Assembly (NCBI GenBank): GCA_030248135.1
Contig: JASANC010000729.1
Span: 1-64,000, forward strand
Direction: 5' to 3'
From: Theristus sp. LFF4_11
Taxonomy: Eukaryota; Nematoda; Chromadorea; Monhysterida; Xyalidae
Length of the DNA: 64,000 nucleotides
Shown here: positions 1-10,023 of the stretch, in pieces
How positions within the stretch are numbered: the first letter of the stretch is position 1
How the letters are laid out: the number at the start of each line of letters is the position of its first letter
Notes under the pieces: generated by a model
What the model was told of the DNA's origin: nothing
Databases searched by the model: none
Seen by the model: only the letters and a program-made list of their open reading frames with translations
Position numbers and translations under genes: made by a program

Positions 1-2352
1 CCCTTGGGTCAACACTGGTGATGGCGCGTGGCGTGCAGTTGTTGGTTGCGGGGCGGTTGACGTTGTTGCCACTGCCTCGCTTGGCGGTGCCGCCAATTGC
101 GCCACTTGGCGTTGTCGTTGAGTTTTTAGCGCTTCCGAATAGGCATCCCAAAAGCGTTTGTATGCTTTTTGGAACGCCGGTTTCACAGCATCCAGACGGC
201 TCAGATTCGGGAGCGTGGTCGCAACCACCTCGAGAATCATCGGGTGTGTATGCGGCGCATCCGCTAGTTGCTGAACTAGATTATTCAGCTTCCGCGTGAT
301 TGCCGCGAGTTTGATTGGCTGGGCGGTGCCAACAATGTCCATCGGCAGACTGTATGGCATCAAAACTGACCCTTGATGGTCCGTCCGATCGTGTTGCGTC
401 GACGTGCCAGCACCCGGTTCACTGCCCACTGAGTACGCCCTGTGCGAACGACGGCGTACCATTTGTGGCGGTTGGAGTGGCGGGGGTTGCGGTCGTTCTG
501 GCGTTTCGAGACGAGTCTCGTCGTCGTCGTCGCTTGTTTCACGCTCTAGTCCCAGCATGAACAGGTTACCCTGTTCGTCTGCCAAGACGCTTTCGTTGGA
601 CTGCTCATCCGTGAGCGACAGACTTTGTTTATCCGTCACACACGCCCAATAATCACTTTCGTCTGATTCACTCGACGAGTCTTTACAACTCGTCTCGTGA
701 CCGTTTTCTTGTTCGTCCGCTCGCATCCGGGCCAACACCAGTTCGCACGTGCTGTGACGAATCGCGTCCTTGTGCAGGCCGGCGATTGCGGGTCGTTCGT
801 GCTGCGCAGGCCGACAACCCCAACTGTCGCTGCGGACGAGTTTCTGAAACTTCGGGGATACGAGCTGTCGACTCTGTAACAGCTGGCACCCAAGACTGTG
901 ACTCAAACTCGTGGGTGCCGGCTGTCTGTGCGACACCTGCACCCCATCGGGTTCGTTCGTCACGTTTCGCTCTGTGGCAGGAATAGTCATGTTTGACGCT
1001 CCTGCTTTGTTCTGATGTTCTGAAACATCTGGTCCCGGCTCGAACTCGGCGCTTAACTTACGCCGTTCGATGCCCGTTCCATTTGTCATCTCGTGGCCCT
1101 TCACACGTGTTCGTGTGCGGCCACGCTTGTTCTTTCGACGTCGAATTCTGGCGTTCCAGTCGGGAATATACTCCCATCTGGACGCACGAACAAGTGGTAC
1201 AGCTTGTGAACCCATTGGCTCCGTGGTCTCTCGGCTGCCCTGGACTGTCTCCATTTGCGCAGTCGAAATGGTGTTCTGAACGTTCAGGGGCAACGGTTTT
1301 GGCAGATTTGGCACCACTGAGGCCGTCGGCGTGAAATACTGGGTCTGGTTCGTCTGCCTGTCTGTATGGCGCGGCGGTGAAATTCGCTCTGCGCGCACAG
1401 TAACAGGTGAACTTGCCAGATGCACCAAAATCTCTGGCACCTGGTCCACCAGTGGTGACTGTCGATTTGGCGTGGACGTCGCTACCGGCTCGAAATGCGC
1501 GGTGCGGCGTCGGTTTTGAAACAATTGAACTTTTGGAAAGTACTGTGTACCATCCACGTACCTTGCTTTCGTGCCGTAGACGCGCTCGAATGTGTCGGGC
1601 AACGGCACGACTCGACCATCAGGCAGTTGAGTGTGCAGCGCGAAGTCGGTGGCGGCGAGCTCTTTCACCAGTCGGATGGCCTGCGCGGGTGTGACACTGT
1701 CGCACACGACGGTACCCGTCGGTGCAAACCGTTTGTCGTACATGCGTGCTAGACTCAATTCAAAATAGTTCTGAATCACGTCTAGTTCATCATCCAGTCT
1801 GATAATTGGCGCAGCCAACAATTTGCGTACTGCCGCAACAGTCGACTGAGAGACGCGCGTGACACTGTTACCTGACAGGTTACTTGCGTAACCGGCATCC
1901 GACAAGCACTCGTTGTTTTCGAGTTGTTGTTCGATCTTGTCGATGCCGTAGTGACCGTAGTAGGCGCGAAGCACTGCTACGTCGCACTCTGCCTTGTCCG
2001 CGTAGATCGGTTTGTCGACGAGCGCGGACACGTGTTGCCTGGACTCGATCTTCCTGAGCCAGGACTTCTTCGTACCGCTGAACGGTACACAGCGGCGGAC
2101 CGCTGAACGGTTCAGAATTTGTGACTTCGACCGAACAAACGGATGATCAAGATGGTAGACCTCCATTTGTGAGGCAGGTGCTCGGCCACCAGTGTCCAGC
2201 TCGGGCGTCCGCGCCTCGCGGACAGCTCCACCGGCCTGGCCGCTGGCAGTCAAACATCTGCACCGCATGAGAGGGCCGCCAGCCTTCTCGTCCGCTTGAC
2301 TCAAAGGCGGGGCCAACTTCACATAATGCGGATTTCGGTTTCTGTCACCCAT
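1..2352 (-). CDS. Large single-exon open frame, unknown product, 3' end beyond window
   Basis: The reverse strand is open from an ATG at 2352 to base 1: 784 codons without a stop, so the end lies left of the window. I do not recognise the protein. Visible parts are a mixed globular-looking N-terminal third, an Arg/Lys-rich stretch near residues 400-418 (RRRKNKRGRTRTR), an acidic Ser/Asp/Glu region near 555-610 (SSSESDESDYW, SDDDDETR), a Pro-rich patch after it, a predicted helical segment near 680-748 and an Ala/Thr/Pro-rich end. Third codon positions are GC-rich, as in the recognised genes. Neighbouring genes have exons of 50-300 bp, so one exon of more than 2.3 kb is out of style. A retroelement Gag-like ORF, a retrogene or an ordinary intron-poor gene all fit. 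I see no zinc knuckle, protease or polymerase motif in the visible part. Coding status is secure; function is not. Confidence 0.75.
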   Translation of the reverse strand, partial: MGDRNRNPHYVKLAPPLSQADEKAGGPLMRCRCLTASGQAGGAVREARTPELDTGGRAPASQMEVYHLDHPFVRSKSQILNRSAVRRCVPFSGTKKSWLRKIESRQHVSALVDKPIYADKAECDVAVLRAYYGHYGIDKIEQQLENNECLSDAGYASNLSGNSVTRVSQSTVAAVRKLLAAPIIRLDDELDVIQNYFELSLARMYDKRFAPTGTVVCDSVTPAQAIRLVKELAATDFALHTQLPDGRVVPLPDTFERVYGTKARYVDGTQYFPKVQLFQNRRRTAHFEPVATSTPNRQSPLVDQVPEILVHLASSPVTVRAERISPPRHTDRQTNQTQYFTPTASVVPNLPKPLPLNVQNTISTAQMETVQGSRETTEPMGSQAVPLVRASRWEYIPDWNARIRRRKNKRGRTRTRVKGHEMTNGTGIERRKLSAEFEPGPDVSEHQNKAGASNMTIPATERNVTNEPDGVQVSHRQPAPTSLSHSLGCQLLQSRQLVSPKFQKLVRSDSWGCRPAQHERPAIAGLHKDAIRHSTCELVLARMRADEQENGHETSCKDSSSESDESDYWACVTDKQSLSLTDEQSNESVLADEQGNLFMLGLERETSDDDDETRLETPERPQPPPLQPPQMVRRRSHRAYSVGSEPGAGTSTQHDRTDHQGSVLMPYSLPMDIVGTAQPIKLAAITRKLNNLVQQLADAPHTHPMILEVVATTLPNLSRLDAVKPAFQKAYKRFWDAYSEALKTQRQRQVAQLAAPPSEAVATTSTAPQPTTARHAPSPVLTQG

Positions 2353-2846
2353 TCTTTGTTTAGTAAATGTGTGACTACTGAGAATAAAACGTTCAAATTA
2401 CTTGTGTAGCTGTTGTTATATTATTATTACAAAACGGTTACACGGTTATGACGGGCGACTGACACAGGCAAAGCTAAAACGTGCTGGATAAAACGTACTC
2501 AACGAGTAGTTGTTATTATTTCATAAAACTAACGGTGCTTCGCCTATGTCGCCCAGTCGCGAGTCGCCCTTGTTATTGAGGCGACACGCGACAACAACGT
2601 TGCGTGTCGACAGCCAACAAACAATCAACCGAAGCGTTTATGCTTGGAAGAGTTTTATTGGTTGTCGAGAGTTTGAGAACTGTTGAATCAATAGTAGCAC
2701 CAAGAATAAATGCACTAAAACGGTGATCACCAATAACGTTGCATGGGTGGAACATTAACATAAAAGAATAGTTTAACATTATGATCACCATTAATCAACA
2801 CAAGGTTACTGTGGGCAGGAAAGTTATTATAATTGTGAAAACATGA
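2353..2846. other. Gene-free stretch, possible 5' flank of the left-edge gene
   Basis: AT-rich sequence between the ATG at 2352 and the truncated TIR element. It includes a GC-richer patch at about 2545-2630 with several GCGAC motifs. I found no exon, RNA gene or clear promoter motif. Confidence 0.5.
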
Positions 2847-3768
2847 ACCTTACAATAAGAGTCATATTTTTGCGCCGCGTTTGTTGTTTAAAAGCTTGCT
2901 GAAAAGCGTAAAAACTTTGAAGTTATCTAGATATTTTTCAATTGTCCTCTTCAGTTTAGTCTAAAATCACATCATGTGCGAAATTCTGTACAGCATGGCC
3001 GAATAAATGAGGCAGTCCATCAAGACGGGATTAGTCGCTGACTAGGAGTTGTCTTTTTCAAAAATGTCAACATAATTTCCAATCATGTGTGCAAGGGAGA
3101 AAGAATAAACAGAATAATACGGATAATCCATTAGTTTAAAAACGCGTCAAATTTGGCATACAATTTGGTTTCTGAACTTCTTTTTCTTTCATTCAAAATT
3201 CGCGCGCTCGTTGCACCCTGAAAAAAGCTGCCATGTTTAATCGGCTATACTGTAAATTCTGTGCAAAAAAACAGAAACATCAGAGATTGCAAAACATTGC
3301 TGCATGTAGCTTTATCGTTGTTGCTACCGTACGCACCGCTGTGCATACAGCAGCACCAGTGCAAAAAGTGTTGTCTTCCGTTGATTTTCACCCTTTTTAC
3401 CAACTCTTGTGACAGGATAAACCGGTGAGTCATAGCCACAGAAGGAGACCTTGCGTTCCCAATGCCTCTGCGATACACTTTGTGCAAACCAGTGTCAGCG
3501 ATCTAAAGTCTGATCGTTATTTTAGTGGTTTTAGAGGTCGCTAAATGCTAGAAAAAAGCAAATGTGAAAGTTTCATTTGTCTACAATGTACGAGGGTTGC
3601 CACTTGCAACCGAACTAAAGAATAAATGGCGCAAAAATATGACTCTTATGTACTTGCATCCGTGTGTACCACATCAGAGACTTGAAAAGCGTTGTCGAGC
3701 CAAGTCTTTCACTGCTTACACAAGGCCATATTCCTCCTTTTATATGCGTCTCCCGCATTTTTAGATAA
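2847..3768. mobile_element. Non-autonomous TIR DNA transposon, copy 1, left end truncated
   Basis: Nearly the same sequence as the complete copy at 11424-12460. The right terminus ends in CCCGCATTTTTAGATAA and is followed by TA (3769-3770). The left terminal repeat lacks its outer ~120 bp; homology begins around 2847-2857 (AAGAGTCATATTTTTGCG). There is no transposase frame, so it is non-autonomous. The TA flank suggests Tc1/mariner-type mobilisation. Confidence 0.85.
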
Positions 3769-4135
3769 TATCAATCTGTCTTGCGTTAGTTTTTTTGTTT
3801 TAAACTCGCATCTGATAATTTTTCTGATGCTGCATTCTCTCTAAGCGCCACCGATTCAAATAAAATCAAGATTGGAATGCGTTTCCATTGAAACACATAC
3901 AGTTTCTGGCTAGAATTGTGGTCTTTTACTCATTATTCAGCGGTTTGCGTAAAATCAGAGCACCAGAAATTGTCGCAATCACAAGATTCTTCAAACACTG
4001 GGTCGGTAAAAAAACCGGGTATAAAGAACCGGACGCGGTATAAAAAACCGTTTTATATACATGGATTTGAAAAAAAACCGTTTTTTACCACCCCTATGCA
4101 CGGTACAGCGGTTTCTCAATGTGCTGCATTTTGAG
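3769..4135. other. Spacer before the first visible SUCLG1 exon
   Basis: AT-rich, with repeated AAAAAACCG-like blocks near 4008-4085. The 5' exons expected for SUCLG1 were not found here. Confidence 0.5.
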
Positions 4136-6169
4136 GCGCGCGAGGCGACGGGTGCCACTGCCTCCGTGATCTACGTGCCGGCGCCGATGTGTGCGGCGTC
4201 CATGTTGGAGGCGATCGAGGCTGAGGTGCCCCTCGTGGTCACCATCACCGAGGGCATACCGCAGCACGACATGCTCAAAGTCAAGTCGACGCTGGTCGCA
4301 CAGGACAAGACGCGACTGTTGGGACCGAATTGTCCCGGTGTCATCAGAGTGCGTTTTTGTTCACCAGACAATCGGTCATTTTCGTTTTTTTTCTGTGGTT
4401 TTGTGTTGGGTTTCGGTGAATTCAGTCGCCACACAGATCCTTGAAATTTGCAGCCTGGCCAGTGCAAAATCGGCATCATGCCTGGTATGATACACAAACG
4501 CGGTTGTATAGGTGAGTGGAGGCTTTAGTGGGGTGGATAACGGAAACTATTGGATTTGGTTTGGTTACGTTCATGGCATGACAAAGAGTGGCAGAGTCAT
4601 TGGCAGAATCCGATTCTTGAGCGACCCACAATGACCCCAAGAAACCGACAAAATCACAGCTGGTTTTCAGTGAAAAAGCACGTTTCCTTGAAGACGGGTT
4701 ATGTTTTTTGCCGCTGGCTTTCAGCTTTCGTTCATAAACATAGCCCGACTGTACTCGCAATAAATTTATTTGTCCGAGCGGGCCAGCGACTTCGATCGGC
4801 AACACTGATTTGGTTGTGTCCCTAACATAACACCGCTCATTGTTTCATTAGAAGAAGCAGCTAATTTTGTCGAATGCAGCGCATTTCCTTTGTCTGCAGG
4901 TGTGCTCAGTCGCAGTGGCACGCTGACGTACGAGGCGGTGCATCAAACAACGTTGGCCGGTCTGGGTCAGACGCTCTGCATCGGCATCGGCGGTGATCCG
5001 TTCAACGGCACCGACTTCATCGATTGTCTCGAGTTGTTCCTGAATGACCCGGAGACAACCGGTACGCGTCTGTTTTCCGTTTTTTGCGCAACTTTTTGCG
5101 ATTTTTTCAGAACTAAGAAATACTTTTGGGAATTTTTGGGATCTACTTTGATGTTAGTTTTGAGAAATGTACAAACAGGAGGAGCGTGAATTTCAAGCTG
5201 CATTTCAACAATTCACGCTCCGGTTCCGACTGAATCCAAGTCTGAAACGCGGTTAACGTTTTATTCAGTTGCCCCGTTTTACGAGTTTTAGAATTTTTTT
5301 GTAAACTTCGTTCTTAGGAATCGTTTTTATTGGCGAAATCGGTGGCCAAGCAGAAGAGCAAGCCGCTGATTATTTAAAGCAACATAATTCGGTTTGTTGG
5401 TGGCATGTTTTGTTTTGTTTACGCTTCTGTCAGTCGCCTGGTTTTTTGGGGGATGGGTTCCAAAATCAAGCGATTCCATTCTGTTTCTGTTCGGCACCTC
5501 AAGTGTCAGGTGTTGCACCTTTCACAATGTAAGAGTGTTCATCGAAACTACCACCAAGCTGGGTAGACCCGTCAACGATTAATTTGGTCAATTTAGCCAT
5601 GAGACCGTTGCCACCTTAATTCGCGGATCGATCCGAATGCAGGGTCGTAACGCGAAACCAGTGGTTGCGTTTGTCGCTGGCATGACGGCGCCGCCAGGCA
5701 GACGGATGGGACACGCGGGCGCAATCATTTCCGGTGGCAAGGGCACGGCAATCGATAAAATTCGAGCACTGGAAGCAGCGGGCGTTAATGTGAGTCGGTC
5801 GACAGAAAGGGGGCGGGGGCGTGAGTGAAGTTCTACAGTCGCACTCTAAATTATAGGCAATCAGCTGATTGGTTGACGATCACGTGATGCATGCTTTCTG
5901 TGCAGGACAGACTCCGCCCCCACAGCGATGCCAGCACAAAAAGCATGCATCACGTGATCACCAACCAATCAGCTGATTGCCTGTTATATAGAGTTTGACT
6001 GTAGTCGTGTAGAATGGGGTGTGCACAATGGAGTGCACTACGTTCAAACAAGAATTTTAGCACAGTGAACCCTAATTGAAATTCTGCGATCTATAAAATA
6101 ATTTCTTATTTTCAGGTTGTCGAATCACCGGCACAAATGGGCAGTAGGATTGCAGAACTGCTAAAGTAA
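4136..6169 (+). CDS. SUCLG1: Succinyl-CoA ligase (ADP/GDP-forming) alpha subunit, mitochondrial; 5' exons not found
   Basis: Subunit of the mitochondrial TCA-cycle enzyme that converts succinyl-CoA to succinate with substrate-level phosphorylation. The six exons are 4136-4348, 4454-4511, 4900-5061, 5318-5391, 5643-5789 and 6116-6169. All have AG/GT borders and compatible phases, giving 235 residues to the TAA. Family blocks in order are [76 protein letters not shown] and the C-terminus. The phosphorylated histidine in GRRMGHAG is present (about 5712). The family is normally about 330-345 residues, so the targeting peptide and the CoA-binding N-terminal third (about 110 residues) are missing. 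Those exons may lie left of the window, with the reverse-strand ORF and the transposon inside a long intron, or the locus may be a 5'-truncated copy. A hairpin MITE sits in the last intron. Confidence 0.94.
5836..6001. mobile_element. Hairpin MITE family A, copy 1 (in the last SUCLG1 intron)
   Basis: 166 bp, almost one inverted repeat. It begins CAGTCGCACTCTAAATTATAG, ends with the complement, and is flanked by TA (5834-5835, 6002-6003). The arms contain CACGTGATGCATGC and AATCAGCTGATT. Sister copies are at 9849-10019 and 24896-25051. Confidence 0.88.
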
Positions 6170-8008
6170 TGATATTTATTGTGTAAAATTTTTATGTTTC
6201 TGAATCAATTCAGTCACTCCGTTTAGATCTGTCTGTTGACATACACCCGGTTATCAAAAATACCACTGTTTTGTGTTTGCTTAAATCGAGGGAACGTAAA
6301 TTTGTCGTGTTTGACTCAGAGGTGTGCACGCCGGACAATTCTTGCTGGTACCGGCTCGTGTAGTTGCGCGACGTCGACCCCCACCTCCACATTTTTTCTC
6401 GCAAATTTAGTGTCACATTCTACACGCGCAGCGCGATTTCAAATACAAATACATTTATATTTTTGAAGTTTATTTGTGTTTCGTTCGGAAAAAATGGCTT
6501 TGACTCTCAATTTCAATAAAAAACCGGTAAATTGTAACGTCTTCGCGTAGCGAAGAAAATTTTTCAAAAACTAGGCCCTGAGAACGCATTTTACATTGCG
6601 ATTTTTGGATGTCATCCAAAGTAGCTTGCTGTCCATGACATTTATTCACGTGTTAAAAAACGCAGATGTTTAGAAATGTGCGAACAAAAAGCTTACGTAG
6701 GAGCTAGATGGACCAAGTGATCGTTGATACGGTCAAAACAACAAAAATATTCTTAGATTGAATCGAACCGTTATCAGCAAAACACTGAACAATCTAAAAA
6801 CGAACGATGAATTCGTGATCGCCATTGTCAAGCAAATCATAGTGTCCACGTCCTGCGCCGAAGGCGCAGAGAAATTTTGAATCTGGCCGCAAAATTTCAT
6901 AATAAAACAATCTCTTGAAATCTTCGAAAATTGAGAGAATCAAAAAAAGCTGATCGAAACGACCAATTTCTTTGTGTCATACCAAATTATTTTGCGCAAT
7001 TGACGCACGATTTCGCGTAAAAAAACCTGGATGTGTCAGTGCAACTCACATTTGCGGAAAAAAATGTGCTTACCATACATGCGCAGCTCGACTTCAAATA
7101 CATTGCCACCTACTAAAGTACCACAACAGTCAGTCAATTGAAATCTTCGAATTTAATTTTGAAGCAATTTTTATTTCATTTGTGAAAATTTTGTCTCTTC
7201 CACCTGAGGCGCTGCGCGACATCTGTGAATTAAAATGATTGCTCACAGCGATTTCAACAGCTCACGACAAAAGCACAATAAGCAACCGTAATTTTGACTG
7301 ATAGATGCGCGACATGGGCAATCGATTTCGAAGCAATTTTTCGAATTCATGTGTAAAACTTTTGTCTCTTTCAACTCCGACCGAGGCGCTGCGCGACGTA
7401 GCCCCCAGGCCCTGCGCGACGCGCGACGTTTGCCGGTACCGGTACCCCCTAAGTACCCCCCGTGCACATCTCTGGTTTGACTATTTGTGGTGCGCATATT
7501 TTTTGTTTCGCTTCAGTTGGATTTTGTTCCTGTATTGATGTGACTTATGTTTTTTCAGTCATCAATTCCGAACTCGTGTGTTGGTGTGTTAGCGTTATTT
7601 TATGCTAGTTTTTTCAGCGATATTAGATTTTTTTATGTTGCGAAGCGAGCAATGGAAGTGCAATTTGAGTGGTTTAGTGCAGCTTTTCGGTGTTTTTCTG
7701 TCAAATTTGTTTTTGGCTGTGGAGCGGACAGACTCAAATTCAACCCAAGCATGTCCAATTTTGGTGTGTCGCTCACATCTGGGACGGGCAATTTAGAAAC
7801 AACGGCTTGTATTTATTACGTTCACAAAATCTGACACCGAAGTACACAACTGTGAAATGAACAATGCCATGGAACAGAGACCACAAAAACAACGTGAAGA
7901 AACAACCAAAACAAAAGCGACAACCAACAATAATTTTGCCTATAACAACTAGAGTGAACAAAAAATCCGTAATAATATTCTCAGTTGCCTACCGTTACGT
8001 TCCCCATT
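6170..8008. other. Gene-free spacer between SUCLG1 and the 8-kb gene
   Basis: AT-rich. GCGCTGCGCGAC and GCGCAGC(G/T)CGA motifs recur near 6428, 7086, 7208, 7386 and 7410, next to phrases such as TTTCAAATAC and TTTTGTCTCTT. This suggests decayed copies of a short repeat. I found no exon. Confidence 0.45.
6515..6520 (+). terminator. Possible polyadenylation signal for SUCLG1
   Basis: AATAAA about 345 bp after the stop codon. It is the first canonical hexamer I see downstream. Confidence 0.35.
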
Positions 8009-8713
8009 TCACACAAACTTTATCGGCGGTGTCGCAAAAGCGCCCGTTGGTTGAGGTGTCGTCACGGTAGCATCCGTCAGCGCATCGTCTTGTGTGCTGC
8101 CGTGTCTCGTGTCACTTTTCACCGTTGCCTTTTCCATGATGCCTGTGACACAGTGACGGCGAATGGTCTCGCGCTCCTCAGCGGCAGCATCCAGACGCGC
8201 CGTGCATTTCTCAGACGCCTCCTTGACCAGTTCGCGATCGAGCGCTGTTTTCGGCGTTTTCAGTTGGCATCTGCATAGAATAGATATGCTTTGGGATGAT
8301 CTTTTGCAATTGAAGCGCAGTGCTTATGGTGCATTATGCGCGCCGTTCATAGCATGTTGAATGCTGGAAATAACAGGCCAACAACCCGTATCATAAGCGA
8401 CTCACTGCATTTCGTGTCCGCATTTCACGTACGCGCTGACGGTGGTCGATTTCGCCGTTTTCTGAAATTTCGATTTTTCAGTGCGCAAATTGTTCTTTTG
8501 GCGCGGGCAACTCTCCAACGCAACAACAGTGCCTATAAAAGCGACCTTTGCGACGCAATCGCTGAGACAACGCTCAAAGCGATCCGTGTTCAATTGCACT
8601 TCGACAAGCTGCTGCTGCTTGCCATCGGTTTGGCGTGTGCCATTGCGATTGGTGGGACGCCCATTCGCTTGCGACATCATCATGGGCATCATCATCATCA
8701 TCATCGGCATCAT
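8009..8713 (-). CDS. Unknown small protein with Met-rich N-terminus, three exons
   Basis: The reverse-strand exons are 8713-8546, 8461-8406 and 8270-8009. Borders are AG/GT (donors GTCGCT and GTGAGT, acceptors TTTCAG and ATGCAG), the phases join, and the TGA is at 8011-8009, giving 161 residues. The N-terminus is a run of Met and Pro (MMPMMMMMMPMMM) encoded by an ATG repeat. It is followed by a polar stretch, a CX3C motif (RCLSDCVAK), further cysteines (KCGHEMQC), a charged, probably helical segment (LDRELVKEASEKC, AAAEERETIRRHC) and a Thr-rich tail. I do not recognise the family. CX3C spacing occurs in small intermembrane-space and FAM136-like proteins, but the second half of a twin CX3C is not evident. 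GTTGTGCAG lies 2 nt before the ATG and could be an SL trans-splice acceptor. The +-strand His-rich frame is its antisense shadow. Confidence 0.7.
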
Positions 8714-8715
8714 AC

Positions 8716-8724
8716 CTGCACAAC
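8716..8724 (-). promoter_or_regulatory. Possible SL trans-splice (or intron) acceptor of the 8-kb gene
   Basis: GTTGTGCAG on the reverse strand ends at 8716, two bases before the first ATG. An upstream in-frame TGA precedes it, so either a trans-splice site or an unseen 5' exon is needed. Confidence 0.4.
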
Positions 8725-9159
8725 CGCATCGGTTTCATTATGTTTCTTTCGCAGGAATCAATCGCATCGCTAATTTTCACGCTTAGTAACAGTGAGACAA
8801 CGATGGCTACACTATGTTCGTTTACATCTGTCATTTCAAAAACCCACGAAGGAGAAAGAACTGGTCGAAGTTGTCAGAAAACATATTTAGCCGCAAAAAT
8901 TGGGTGCTTGATTTCAAACAAACACGATACTCCGTTCTTCTAATCTTGCGTTTCGCATTCTCTAAAACGCGTTTATAACCGTATGTTTCACATGTAATTT
9001 TGGTGGTCGGTTTTGAAACTGATTTTAACTAATTTCGCTATTTTTACATGCACGTTTCGTACCCAAGTCTGCAGCAGGCAACTCTAATCTCATATCACAT
9101 GTTCAATGTCGTTTTCTACAATGATTTATGGCTGCTTTATTGCCGATCGCCCAATCAGC

Positions 9160-9749
9160 TCAGCACGTCCGCAGACACAAATGTATCGTATGGTTCACCA
9201 GACAAACCCCATCATTCATGAGAAACGAAAAAACCAAACCAGACGACGATGAGCTGGAGCATTTGTGGCAACCGCATCCGTAGCCACAACCGCCGCCGTG
9301 CCCGTAGCCTCCAGCACGTTTGCCGACGACCACCAGTTCCACCTTCTGCTTTTTACCGTATCCACCACCATGCTTACCGTAACCCCCGCTTCTGTGTTTA
9401 CCGTAACCTCGTGCACCGTGTTTACCGTAACCCCCGCTTCTGTGTTTACCGTAACCTCCTCTGCCGTGTTTCCCATACCCTCCACCATGACGCACACGGT
9501 AGCCCTGAAAAGAAAAGCAGTAGTATGGCTGTGGAATCTCAACGAAACATTTGAAATATTTCATTATTTATATTTTTTAATCTATTTTGCACCTTGCGCA
9601 TTGGTTTCCGAGTGTGCATCTGCTCATATCCGTAGCCACGGTGGTGTTGTGCTCGATAGTCGCGTTGTTCGCTGATTCGGATGCCTGCTTCGTCATAATC
9701 GACATGATTCGTCGTGTTCGCTGGATTGCTGTCGCCGTTTTCGGTGCAC
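9160..9749 (-). CDS. Gly/Tyr/His/Lys-rich repeat protein, 5' exon not found
   Basis: Two reverse-strand exons, 9749-9593 and 9504-9160, are joined by a short intron with a strong acceptor (TTTTCTTTTCAG). The first encodes a polar, Asp/Tyr-containing stretch ending in RGYGYEQMHTRKPMRK. The second carries about six GGYGKH(R/G)-type repeats, then GYGHGGGCGYGCGCHKC, poly-Ser and a Cys-containing tail to a TGA at 9162-9160. Nematodes have many small secreted or cuticle-associated Gly/Tyr-rich proteins, and this looks like one. The signal-peptide exon expected upstream was not located. The first exon is also open in a second frame, so the join at its 5' end is uncertain. The 3' end could differ if there is a further intron after the poly-Ser. 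Confidence 0.5.
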
Positions 9750-9848
9750 CTGAAGATTGTTGGTGTGACACGGGTTTTCTGCATTATTACTGTGTCTCTC
9801 ACACATTCCATTTTTAATGCAGTTTTTTGGTCAAAGTAAAACAAAATA

Positions 9849-10019
9849 CAGTCGAACTCTAAATTATAGGGAATCAGCTGAATGGTTGGGATTACGGTAT
9901 GCATGCTTTCTGTGCAAAAAAGTGGAGTGGGGACGGGGACGGAGTTTGGTTTGCACAGAAAGCATGCATACCGCAATCGCAACCAATCAGCTGATTCCCT
10001 GTAATTTAGAGTCCGACTG
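9849..10019. mobile_element. Hairpin MITE family A, copy 2
   Basis: 171 bp between TA dinucleotides (9847-9848, 10020-10021). The termini are CAGTCGAACTC and its complement, and the arms share AATCAGCTGAtTGG and GCATGC(A/T) blocks with the other two copies. Confidence 0.88.
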
Positions 10020-10023
10020 TAAA

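Noticed and set aside
8336..8773. +-strand frame with a signal-like hydrophobic stretch and a His-rich tail, plus CTATAAAAG at 8533 resembling a TATA box
   Set aside because: It is antisense to spliced reverse-strand exons with matching phases. The His run is the complement of the ATG repeat, and no ATG follows the TATA-like site in frame.
9577..9771. Alternative frame in the first exon of the Gly/Tyr-rich gene ending in CARCKID
   Set aside because: It is open and protein-like, but it ends in a stop and cannot join the GGYGKH exon in phase. I kept the frame that does.
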